Source: Kordia antarctica
GTDB taxonomy: Bacteria; Bacteroidota; Bacteroidia; Flavobacteriales; Flavobacteriaceae
Assembly (NCBI RefSeq): GCF_009901525.1
Contig: NZ_CP019288.1
Location: 4,555,501 to 4,619,500, forward strand
Direction: 5' to 3'
DNA length: 64,000 bases
The position numbers and the translations under genes are program-made. Positions 53,663 to 62,247 of this stretch are shown in pieces. Below the pieces are notes generated by a model, which made no database searches, was not told the DNA's origin, and worked only from the letters and a program-made list of their open reading frames with translations. Position 1 is the stretch's first letter. Every line of letters begins with the position of its first letter.

Positions 53663-55216
53663 ATGTACATGTCATCTTCAACTGTTTCCGATACACGATT
53701 CGGGCATCCAAAAGGATTATTTTATTTGTTTTTTGCCGAACTCTGGGAACGTTTTTCTTTCTACGGAATGAAAGCGTTGCTTATTTTATACATGACCAAA
53801 CAGTTATTGTTTAGTGATGATATGTCCATCGGAATTTTTGCTGCGTATATGTCATTAGTATACGTAACGCCAGTTTTGGGCGGAATTATCGCCGATCATT
53901 ATATTGGATATCGAAAGGCAATTTTCCTTGGCGGAATTTTGATGGCGTTAGGACACTTTTTCTTAACAATAGAAACACCAATATTTTTCTACGGTTCGTT
54001 GGCATTGATAATTGTCGGAAACGGTTTTTTTAAGCCAAATATTTCCACATTTGTTGGCGCATTGTATAATGAAGAAGACAAACGGCGCGATGCTGGATTT
54101 ACCATTTTTTACATGGGAATCAACATTGGTGGCGCAGTTGCTCCATTATTATGTGCTTGGTTTGCGGAAGTGTACGGCTGGCATTATGGTTTTATGTTGG
54201 CAGGATTTGGAATGTTGTTGGGATTATTCTTTTTCTATCGAGGAACGAACAAAAATGTGTTTCAAGAGAAAGGAAAAGTGCCAAATCAGAAATTATATGA
54301 TCAAAAATGGCTTGGCTTAAATAAAGGACAATTAGTTACGATTGGTGCATTTTTGGCAGTTCCTGTATTTGCTATTATTGTAAAATTCAATCAATATGAA
54401 CATTATATCGTTTGGATCGCTACGATCGCGATTACTGCGATGATAGTTTATATTTATCGTTCTGTTGGAATCATCGCGCGAAAGCGTTTATTAGTAACCG
54501 CATATTTCACGATTTTAATGGCGTTATTTTGGGCAATTTTTGAACAAGCAGGAAGTTCATTGACACTTTTTGCAGATAGAAACATCAATCTCGTCGGACT
54601 GAATGCAGCGCAAACAAACAGTATAAATTCAGGATTTATCATTCTATTAGCAATTCCGTTTTCATGGTTATGGACGGTTTTAATAAGAAAAAATAAAAAT
54701 CCAAATTCTGCGCTCAAAGCTGGATTAGGCTTGTTTTTATTAGGACTTGGATTTATTGTCTTCGCAATGTCTGCAAATTCGGTGGATATTTTCGCAAAGA
54801 CTCCAATGTGGTATTTATTTGTCGGGTATTTAATTTTAACCGTTGGCGAATTGTGTATTTCTCCGATTGGATTATCAAAAATGACGGAACTTTCACCAAA
54901 AAAATACTTGGCATTTATTATGGGAGTTTTCTTTTCTGCATCTTTCTACGGACACTTTTTTGCTGGGAAAATTGCCAAATTAACCACAGTTTCAGCAACA
55001 GAAGAAAACATGTTTGCAAGTGGAATTTTTGGTCAAATAACAGAAACAATTACAGGATTGACACCAGATTTTTCAGGAACCAACGGAGCAGCATTCGAAC
55101 AATTATACCAATATGTATCAGTTTATGCTGTTTTTGGCGTGCTTACCGCAGTTATTGGAATATTGGTCATGATGATATCGCCTTTTATTAAAAGGTTGAT
55201 GAGCGGCGTTCATTAA
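53663..55216 (+). CDS. Proton-dependent oligopeptide transporter (POT/PTR2 family)
   Basis: A 517-residue inner-membrane protein with about 14 helices. Family markers are LWERFSFYGMKALLILYM at the N-terminus, the GGIIADHYIGYRKAI loop and the GELCISPIGLSKMTELSP segment. It takes up di- and tripeptides with protons. ATG 53669 (MSSSTVSD) is an equally good start. Confidence 0.94.
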   Translation: MYMSSSTVSDTRFGHPKGLFYLFFAELWERFSFYGMKALLILYMTKQLLFSDDMSIGIFAAYMSLVYVTPVLGGIIADHYIGYRKAIFLGGILMALGHFFLTIETPIFFYGSLALIIVGNGFFKPNISTFVGALYNEEDKRRDAGFTIFYMGINIGGAVAPLLCAWFAEVYGWHYGFMLAGFGMLLGLFFFYRGTNKNVFQEKGKVPNQKLYDQKWLGLNKGQLVTIGAFLAVPVFAIIVKFNQYEHYIVWIATIAITAMIVYIYRSVGIIARKRLLVTAYFTILMALFWAIFEQAGSSLTLFADRNINLVGLNAAQTNSINSGFIILLAIPFSWLWTVLIRKNKNPNSALKAGLGLFLLGLGFIVFAMSANSVDIFAKTPMWYLFVGYLILTVGELCISPIGLSKMTELSPKKYLAFIMGVFFSASFYGHFFAGKIAKLTTVSATEENMFASGIFGQITETITGLTPDFSGTNGAAFEQLYQYVSVYAVFGVLTAVIGILVMMISPFIKRLMSGVH

Positions 55217-55245
55217 TCAAAAACGAGGAAACTGTTTTTTATTGC

Positions 55246-55275
55246 CAAAAAAGCCTCGCAAATTGCGAGGCTTTT
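55246..55275. terminator. Terminator after the POT gene
   Basis: AAAAAGCCTCGCAA-TTGCGAGGCTTTTT, a perfect stem with T- and A-runs on either side. The remainder of the gap to 55511 is AT-rich without a gene. Confidence 0.92.
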
Positions 55276-55511
55276 TCAAGATTTAGAACTATTACTATTG
55301 CTCCGAAGTACTTCTTCGCAATTAGTTTTGTAAATGAATTTCCAGAAATATTTTGTAAGTCTGAAATGTCAATAATATTTTATTATTTTTAAGGTAAATG
55401 CTTTTACTAATTCTTCAATTTAAGTATGATTTCATTTTTTTTCCTTAGAATTGTCATTGAGAATTAATTCGAACAACAATTATACGATAAAAGGCATAAA
55501 AAACCGACAAA

Positions 55512-56315
55512 ATGAACAATAATTATTTTAATACCAATAAAGAAACCTGGAATAAAAAGGTAGCCGTTCATGCAAAAAGTGAAATGTATGCGATGGAAGA
55601 TTTTAAAAATGGTGCATCATCTTTAATGAAATATGAACTGAATAGTTTGCCAAATGTAGCAGGGAAATCAATATTACACTTGCAATGTCACTTTGGGCAA
55701 GATACGTTGAGCTTTGCTCGAATGGGCGCAAAAGCAACAGGAATTGATTTGTCTGATGAAGCAATTAAACTAGCAAAATCCTTAAATACCGAATTAAATT
55801 TAGATGCGCAATTTCATTGTTGTAATGTGTTTGATGTAAACGATCATGTCACAGATACATTTGATATTGTATTTACAAGTTACGGCGTCATAGGTTGGTT
55901 GCACGATTTACAAAAATGGGCGGAAATTATAGCATCTCGCTTAAAAGATGGCGGAACATTTTACATGGTAGAATTTCATCCAATTGTATGGATGTTTGAT
56001 TATTTACAAACGCCGGCAATATTAAAATACGCGTATAGTCAAGAAGAAGTGATTTACGAAGAATACGAAGGAACGTACGCCGAAGATGGAGAAACGAAAA
56101 TGGTTAGCAAAGAATACGCTTGGAATCACGGTTTGAGTGATGTCATCAACGCACTAATTGAAGCAGGTTTGACAATTGAACTCTTCAAAGAACACGATGC
56201 GTCTCCATATGATGTATTACCAAATTTGGTAAAGAATGCCGAAGGTTTGTATGAAACCAGCGATAAATTGTATCCGTTAATTTACGAACTTAAAGCCACA
56301 AAAAAACCTCGCTAA
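55512..56315 (+). CDS. SAM-dependent methyltransferase (class I)
   Basis: 267 residues. Motif I is ILHLQCHFGQDTLSFARMGAKATGIDLS (split by family: LHLQCHFG is the glycine loop), followed by FDIVFTSYGVIGWL and LKDGGTFYMVEFHP. A few DUF-type methyltransferases share the N-terminal TWNKKVAVHAKSE start. Substrate unknown. Its last codons and stop lie inside the terminator stem. Confidence 0.88.
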   Translation: MNNNYFNTNKETWNKKVAVHAKSEMYAMEDFKNGASSLMKYELNSLPNVAGKSILHLQCHFGQDTLSFARMGAKATGIDLSDEAIKLAKSLNTELNLDAQFHCCNVFDVNDHVTDTFDIVFTSYGVIGWLHDLQKWAEIIASRLKDGGTFYMVEFHPIVWMFDYLQTPAILKYAYSQEEVIYEEYEGTYAEDGETKMVSKEYAWNHGLSDVINALIEAGLTIELFKEHDASPYDVLPNLVKNAEGLYETSDKLYPLIYELKATKKPR

Positions 56316-56332
56316 GTAGCGAGGTTTTTTTT
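56301..56332. terminator. Bidirectional terminator overlapping the methyltransferase stop
   Basis: AAAAAACCTCGCTA-GTAGCGAGGTTTTTT. The stop TAA (56313-56315) is in the loop side. It can also stop the convergent minus-strand gene at 56352. Confidence 0.92.
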
Positions 56333-56351
56333 AATATATATTGTGTTGGAT

Positions 56352-57131
56352 TTAAAACTTAGCGAAAAGTTTGTCCATTTTTATTTTTTCTTCGTCAGCT
56401 AATGCTGGATCAACTAAAATGCGTCCACTATGCTCATCAGTGATGATTTTCTTTCTAGAAGCAATCTCTACTTGAACTTGTGGTGGAATTGTAAAATAAG
56501 AACCACCAGAAGCACCTCTTTCAATTTTTACAACTGCCAAACCGTTACGTACATTGTTACGAATACGTTTGTAAGCTGCTAACAATCTGGCTTCGATTAG
56601 CTTTTCAAATTCTGCAGATTTTCCTAAAAGGTATTCTTCTTCTCTTTTAGTTTCTTCAAGAATATCGTTTAATTCCGCTTTTTTGTGCTTTAAATGTGAT
56701 TGTCTTTCGTCAACACGTTCTTTCGTTTGTGAAATGACAGCTTTCTTTTGATCAATAGAAACTTTAAATTCTTTGATGTGCTTTTCAGCCAATTGCATTT
56801 CTAACTCTTGAAATTCAACTTCTTTAGATAAAGCGTTGAATTCTCTATTGTTACGAACATTTTTTTGTTGCTCTGTATATTTTTTGATTAAGGTTTTAGC
56901 CTCGTCAATAATATTCTTTTTGCTCTTGATGTTATCATCAATCTGACCAAGATCGGCTTGAAGCTTCTCATGTCTCGTAGTTAATCCAGTTACTTCATCT
57001 TCTAAGTCTTCTACCTCTAAAGGAAGTTCTCCTCTTACATTCTTAATCTCGTCTACACGAGAATCAATTAATTGTAAATCAAAAAGCGCGCGTAATTTTT
57101 CTTCAACCGTAACTTCTTTCTTCTTTGCCAT
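56352..57131 (-). CDS. Coiled-coil DUF164-like protein lacking zinc cysteines
   Basis: A 259-residue protein, mostly a long antiparallel coiled coil (residues about 10-190), ending in the C4 zinc-ribbon region typical of HP0958/DUF164 proteins. The region is RGASGGSYFTIPPQVQVEIA then ITDEHSGRILVDP: the four expected Cys are replaced by Ser and other residues, so zinc binding is probably lost. It lies 2 bases before the Nif3-like gene, a common pairing. In other bacteria relatives bind RNA or RpoN. Confidence 0.9.
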   Translation of the reverse strand: MAKKKEVTVEEKLRALFDLQLIDSRVDEIKNVRGELPLEVEDLEDEVTGLTTRHEKLQADLGQIDDNIKSKKNIIDEAKTLIKKYTEQQKNVRNNREFNALSKEVEFQELEMQLAEKHIKEFKVSIDQKKAVISQTKERVDERQSHLKHKKAELNDILEETKREEEYLLGKSAEFEKLIEARLLAAYKRIRNNVRNGLAVVKIERGASGGSYFTIPPQVQVEIASRKKIITDEHSGRILVDPALADEEKIKMDKLFAKF

Positions 57132-57133
57132 AT

Positions 57134-58228
57134 CTATGAATACTTGATTGGATTTGTATTTTCTGCTGATAAAATGAATGCAAAATTAGGAATTTTTTTC
57201 GTAAGATACTCAAATAAAAGATTTTTTGTATACTGTTCACTTTCATAATGTCCAATATCTGCCAAAACTAACTTTCCTTCCGCCTTGTAAAAGTCGTGGT
57301 ATTTCAAGTCTGCCGTAACATATGCGTCTGCGCCAGCACGTTTAGCATAATCAATAGCAAAGCTTCCGCTTCCACCCAAAACAGCGACTTTTTGAATCAT
57401 TTTTCCTGATAATGCCGAATGTCTCACCACAGGAACCTTCATTTTTGTCTTTAATAAGGTCATAAATTGCGATTCTTCCATTGGTTTTTCAAACATTCCA
57501 ATCATTCCCATTCCAATATGCTGATTTGTATTTTCCAAGGTTGTAATTTCATAGGCAACTTCTTCATACGGATGATTTTCATGAAGCGTTCGGATAATTT
57601 TACTTTCTAAATGTTTCGTAAACGTAATTCCTACCTGAATTTCTTCTTCAAAATGTGTGTCTCCTTTTTTGCCAATCGTAGGATTTGAAGCTTCATTTCC
57701 TTGAAAACTTCCCAAGCCTTCTACGCTAAAACTACAATTTTCATAATTACCAATATTTCCTGCGCCAACAGCAAACAAAGCATTTCGAAGTTTTTCAGCA
57801 GCTTTTTTAGGCACAAATGTTATGAGTTTTTTAATCGTTCCTTTTTGTGGAATTAAAATTGATTTTTCGGTCAAGCCTAATTCGTCACAGATCCGATCGC
57901 TGACACCATTCCACGAATTGTCCAACGCAGTATGCATTGCGTAAATGGCAATATCATGTTTTATAGCTTTCAAAACCACACGTTCCACATAGGTTTTTCC
58001 AGTAATTTTTTTTAAGCCAGAAAATATAATTGGATGAAAACTCACAATCATATTGCAGTTATTTTCAATTGCTTCATCTACGACATTTTCAAGTGTATCT
58101 AACGAAATCAATACGCCTGAAACTTCTTGTGTATTCGAACCAATAAGCAAACCTACATTGTCAAAATCTTCGGCATAGGCGAGTGGACATAATTCTTCAA
58201 TGTGTGAAATAATATCTTGAACGATCAT
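57134..58228 (-). CDS. Nif3-like dinuclear metal-center protein
   Basis: 364 residues. The two Nif3 domains with metal-binding residues are visible as VSFHPIIFSGLKK and YAMHTALDNSWNGVSD in the N-terminal half and ADIGHYESEQ in the C-terminal half. An inserted PII-like domain (about 130-230) matches the long form of the family. Reported activities of relatives include GTP cyclohydrolase; the role here is unknown. Translationally adjacent to the coiled-coil gene. Confidence 0.92.
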   Translation of the reverse strand: MIVQDIISHIEELCPLAYAEDFDNVGLLIGSNTQEVSGVLISLDTLENVVDEAIENNCNMIVSFHPIIFSGLKKITGKTYVERVVLKAIKHDIAIYAMHTALDNSWNGVSDRICDELGLTEKSILIPQKGTIKKLITFVPKKAAEKLRNALFAVGAGNIGNYENCSFSVEGLGSFQGNEASNPTIGKKGDTHFEEEIQVGITFTKHLESKIIRTLHENHPYEEVAYEITTLENTNQHIGMGMIGMFEKPMEESQFMTLLKTKMKVPVVRHSALSGKMIQKVAVLGGSGSFAIDYAKRAGADAYVTADLKYHDFYKAEGKLVLADIGHYESEQYTKNLLFEYLTKKIPNFAFILSAENTNPIKYS

Positions 58229-58403
58229 TTTTTGTGCTTTTGTTCAAATATAGAAATTAGCATCAGAAAAACAGATGAAAAACGCTAAAATCAAGTCTAT
58301 TTGTTACGCTTATGAAGTTATTTCTACGCTTACATAAAATGTTTTGTAAAGTGAACTTGATGTTTTAATTTGAATGGATTAAACAATTTATTCTATCAAA
58401 ACT

Positions 58404-58835
58404 ATGAAAATAAACATGATTACGATGCTGCTCTTATTGACTAATTTTTTTGCTTTTTCGCAATCGCGAGACGGATTAACTGCTATTAAAGATGATCGAT
58501 TGTTTGAAGTCGTTTTAGAAATTAACGAAACCAATGTAGTATCCAGAAGCAACAATTATTTTAGAATGCAAGCCATAAAAGTTAGCAGCGACGAACGCGC
58601 AAGTGACGACGACGAAATTCAAGCATTTAAAAGCTTTTATTATATTGTGATTGCTGATTTTGAAGAATCGCCACAAGGAAAATTATACAAAACAGAAAAC
58701 TTAATTTCGCCTACGATTTCCGTATTTCCAGACAGTTATAAGTTTTTTAAAATCTTAATAAAACATGGCGAACAACAAGAAAAACAATTAATGTTATTTG
58801 CCTCCAATGAGAAGATATATGTTAAAAAGGAATGA
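58404..58835 (+). CDS. Exported hypothetical protein (143 aa)
   Basis: A signal peptide (NMITMLLLLTNFFAFSQ) and a small beta-rich domain of about 120 residues. No recognised motif. It is 43 bases upstream of lpxK and may share a transcript with it. Confidence 0.7.
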   Translation: MKINMITMLLLLTNFFAFSQSRDGLTAIKDDRLFEVVLEINETNVVSRSNNYFRMQAIKVSSDERASDDDEIQAFKSFYYIVIADFEESPQGKLYKTENLISPTISVFPDSYKFFKILIKHGEQQEKQLMLFASNEKIYVKKE

Positions 58836-58878
58836 TTTTTACTATTTCAATTCCTTAAAAAATGATACTTTCGCTTTT

Positions 58879-59910
58879 ATGCGACGACTTCGACTTTTAT
58901 TATTTCCGTTCTCCATAGTATATGGCGGCATAGTGTTTTTGCGTAATTGGTTGTTTACAAAAGGTTGGTTGAAATCTAAATCGTATGATTTTCCCGTGAT
59001 TTGCGTTGGAAACTTAAGTGTTGGCGGTACCGGAAAATCGCCTATGATTGAGTATTTAATTCGATTGACAAAAGATGAATACAAAGTTGCCACACTAAGT
59101 AGAGGTTACAAACGGAAAACGACAGGGTTTTTAGTCGCGAATGCGGAAACTACAGCTTCTGATATTGGCGATGAACCATTGCAGTTTTATAGCAAATTCA
59201 AAGATGAAATTATAGTTTCGGTTGAAGCTGAACGAACCGCAGGAATTGAAGCGTTGCGAAATTTGCCAATTGCTCCAGATATCATTTTACTAGATGATGC
59301 GTTTCAACACCGAAAAGTAACCGCAGGATTCAATATTCTGTTAACGCCATATCACGATTTGTATGTGAACGATTTTATGTTGCCTGCAGGAAATTTACGC
59401 GAGCCAATTTCAGGTGCAAAACGCGCAGATCTGATTGTAGTGACCAAATGTCCGACAAACGTTTCAGAAAATGAGATGCTTCAAATCACGCAGAAATTAC
59501 GTCCGAAAACGGATCAAAAAGTATTCTTTACGACAATAGCTTACGCAGAAATGATTCAAAACGAAACAGAAAAAATTTCGTTAGCATCTTTGAAACAACA
59601 AGAATTTGTATTGATTACAGGAATTGCAAATCCTAAACCATTGTTGAAGCATTTAAACGATGAACAATTACAGTATGTGCATTTAAAATTTCCAGATCAT
59701 TATAATTTCAGCGAAAGCGATATTAAAACGATCAAACAAAAAGCAGGAAACAAGCGTATTTTGACAACGGAGAAAGATTTTATGCGTTTGCAAGGAATGT
59801 TGGATAGTTTGTATTACTTGCCAATAGAAGTTAGTTTTTTAGCGGAAGAAATGGATTTTAAAGAGAAGATTAAGGTTTTTATAAAATCAACTCTTCAGTT
59901 GTTACATTAA
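58879..59910 (+). CDS. lpxK: Tetraacyldisaccharide 4'-kinase
   Basis: A 343-residue membrane-associated kinase that phosphorylates the lipid A disaccharide at the 4' position. It has an N-terminal membrane helix (LLLFPFSIVYGGIVFLRNWL), Walker A GNLSVGGTGKSP at residues 44-54, LSRGYKRKT, DIGDEPLQ, and ILLDDAFQHRKV. ATG 58879 gives the family N-terminus; upstream in-frame starts overlap the previous gene. Confidence 0.95.
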   Translation: MRRLRLLLFPFSIVYGGIVFLRNWLFTKGWLKSKSYDFPVICVGNLSVGGTGKSPMIEYLIRLTKDEYKVATLSRGYKRKTTGFLVANAETTASDIGDEPLQFYSKFKDEIIVSVEAERTAGIEALRNLPIAPDIILLDDAFQHRKVTAGFNILLTPYHDLYVNDFMLPAGNLREPISGAKRADLIVVTKCPTNVSENEMLQITQKLRPKTDQKVFFTTIAYAEMIQNETEKISLASLKQQEFVLITGIANPKPLLKHLNDEQLQYVHLKFPDHYNFSESDIKTIKQKAGNKRILTTEKDFMRLQGMLDSLYYLPIEVSFLAEEMDFKEKIKVFIKSTLQLLH

Positions 59911-59914
59911 AAAT

Positions 59915-59948
59915 AACGGGAAATCCTAATAAAGGAAATCCCGTTTTA
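59915..59948. terminator. Terminator between convergent genes
   Basis: An AACGGGA..TCCCGTT stem with inner TCC/GGA pairing and a T-run; it serves lpxK and possibly the minus-strand gene at 59974. Confidence 0.75.
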
Positions 59949-59973
59949 ATTTGTTTTCTATTTGGTATGCTAA

Positions 59974-61818
59974 TTAGAAATCTCTAATGATATGCGCAGT
60001 TCCTTGAACAAAATTTGTATTCCCTAATAAATCTATATAATTGCCTGTAAAATCAATATCAATATAGGTTCCTATAGGACCAAAACTGGTTATTGTAAAT
60101 TGTATAGCACCAGTAATACCCACAGTTGCGTTTGAATCAATCCCATTAGCGTCTCCAAAGACTTCGAAAGCCAATGCAGTCGTGGTAGATTGATTAGGAT
60201 TATAAGGATATGTTCCTAATGCCGCTACATTGCCATAAATGTAAGTTCCGCTATTAGATGATGAAGCTGCTGCGTAAATATTGTTTGCTCCTTGTGAGCC
60301 GCCGCTAGGATATAGTAAATCATATTGTAAAGGCGTTCCATTTACACTGTATCGTATGTATTCCGCAACCAATCCGCCACAAGCAGTTAAATTTGCAATA
60401 GCACTTGGATTTGCTGTTACAGTCATAGGTACAACCGTTTGACCAGTACTTAAGTCTGCACCTACAAGATCTATGTTTACTGGAATACTACATGATACAG
60501 CAGTATAGTTATGTGTTCCTCCATTTACTAAATAGGTTGCCAAAAATTGTCCTCCATTAGAATAGGTCACATAACCATTAGTGACAGGCGCTGAAGCACA
60601 ATTTAGTACAGATCCTGAAATATTTACTGCTGAATTTGGTGTTAAATTTACAGGAATAGTAATCGAAGTTGCACTATTAAAAGGACCAAATGAAGTATTA
60701 GTGTAAAGTACTGTTCCGCAAAGATCTGTAATTGTTATACTCATTACTTGACCACTTGGAATTTTTCCACTAACATTACCGCTGCTGCTGCTATTAGTAA
60801 CTGCAAAACGAGAAAAACCATTATATGAAATCGTTACCTTAAGACCTACTACTGCATTTCCCGTACTAGCATCAGTTACTGTAGCACTGAAATTGACTAC
60901 TGGAAAAGGAGCATCACAATTCCAAAAAGAGAAATGGTTTACTTCCGCTATGTAATGACTACCATTCTTATTGGCTACTGTTTCTTCAAACCAAACTCCA
61001 GTATCTTCATTAAAAGACCACATTGGTACTTGATTTGTAGCTATTGCTAGTTGATCAGGATGTATAGGTAAATGAATTTTTGCAGGATTTGTAATTTGTA
61101 ATTTTTCGCCCGAACTTCCTGTAAGTTCTACATTTACCATTCCATACGAACCTAGAGCAACTTCTTCATAATTTGCGGTTAATCCGTAAAGTTCTCCTGG
61201 CATTGTATTAGCCATATCCTCATTTAAAGGATTTAGATAGTTAAGATTTACCGAAACATTTCCTGTGTATGAATTTCCATTTTCATCTATAAAACCATCA
61301 TCAAAAATGACTATTACTTCTCCTCCAAAATCAGTTTCAACGATTACTTCTCCTCCCGAAGAATCAATGATTTGTGAGCTTTCTAAATTAAAAAGTTTTA
61401 TGGTAAATGAATTTTGACTATTGTTTCCATGGTTAGGCACCATAACTCTAGAGCCATTTGTATATCCTTGAGCGGACACACGGGCATAAGCAAAATTTTC
61501 GTTGACAGTTGCATTCATAAACGTAACGATTCCATTTTCGTCTGTCGTTCTTTGTGTTCCACCTAATATAACTATTGCGCTTATTATAGGTTGGTCATTT
61601 TCATCTATAATTCGACCTACGAAATTTGCGCTTACAGATCTTCCTTTATACTCTCCAAGAGCTTCTTCTAAATGCTCAGTATCTATACCATTATTTTGAC
61701 GCTTAGCTTCAATTGAATTAGCTGTTTCAGATAATGGTTCATTGTCCTTTTGGCAGGCTAGTATGCTTACTGTAATAACAGCAAATAGCACAAGGTACTT
61801 TGTTAAACTTTTTTTCAT
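59974..61818 (-). CDS. Large lipoprotein with carboxypeptidase-regulatory-like domains
   Basis: 614 residues with lipobox VSILACQKD. Residues about 60-145 form a CarboxypepD_reg-like domain (GRIIDENDQPIISAIVILGG, TTDENGIVTF). A beta-sandwich (about 160-300) and further CarboxypepD-like domains, NAVVGLKVTISYNGFSR and related repeats, follow. The C-terminal ~180 residues are beta-rich with few charges. Surface-exposed lipoproteins of this kind are frequent in Flavobacteriaceae; function unknown. There is a typical signal peptide. Confidence 0.8.
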   Translation of the reverse strand: MKKSLTKYLVLFAVITVSILACQKDNEPLSETANSIEAKRQNNGIDTEHLEEALGEYKGRSVSANFVGRIIDENDQPIISAIVILGGTQRTTDENGIVTFMNATVNENFAYARVSAQGYTNGSRVMVPNHGNNSQNSFTIKLFNLESSQIIDSSGGEVIVETDFGGEVIVIFDDGFIDENGNSYTGNVSVNLNYLNPLNEDMANTMPGELYGLTANYEEVALGSYGMVNVELTGSSGEKLQITNPAKIHLPIHPDQLAIATNQVPMWSFNEDTGVWFEETVANKNGSHYIAEVNHFSFWNCDAPFPVVNFSATVTDASTGNAVVGLKVTISYNGFSRFAVTNSSSSGNVSGKIPSGQVMSITITDLCGTVLYTNTSFGPFNSATSITIPVNLTPNSAVNISGSVLNCASAPVTNGYVTYSNGGQFLATYLVNGGTHNYTAVSCSIPVNIDLVGADLSTGQTVVPMTVTANPSAIANLTACGGLVAEYIRYSVNGTPLQYDLLYPSGGSQGANNIYAAASSSNSGTYIYGNVAALGTYPYNPNQSTTTALAFEVFGDANGIDSNATVGITGAIQFTITSFGPIGTYIDIDFTGNYIDLLGNTNFVQGTAHIIRDF

Positions 61819-62247
61819 GATAGTGTTGATTAAATTGTTCTTACTCTATTAAAGCTTTTCAGATAACGCTTTATGTAATACAATCATCAGTACAGTTAGG
61901 GGAAAACTATAATTTTTTAAGTCTTTAATAGATAAGAATCTATTTGGTATACTAAACAAAAATTCAATAAGTAGAAAGCTTTGATTCGTAAGTACACAAC
62001 AATTTTTGTTAAAAATAACTTACAATAAATATAGGGTTAATTATTGTAATTTAAAAGAAAAAACTTTAAATATTTTGTATTGACAAAAGTAAGGCGCATA
62101 ACCAACTCATTAAATTTTATAACGAAACAGTCTGAATATATGTATGAAACAAGGTTTAGTTGCTTTTTGTTTCTTTCAAAAGAACATTTGCCAGATATGT
62201 AGAATACTGAGTAGAATCGAAATGTAAATGTGATGTGTTTTAAATTA
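61819..62247. other. Intergenic region
   Basis: 429 bp between two minus-strand genes, AT-rich. It must carry the promoter of the lipoprotein gene. Apart from short frames that lack any recognisable feature I see no gene, hairpin or repeat. Confidence 0.5.
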
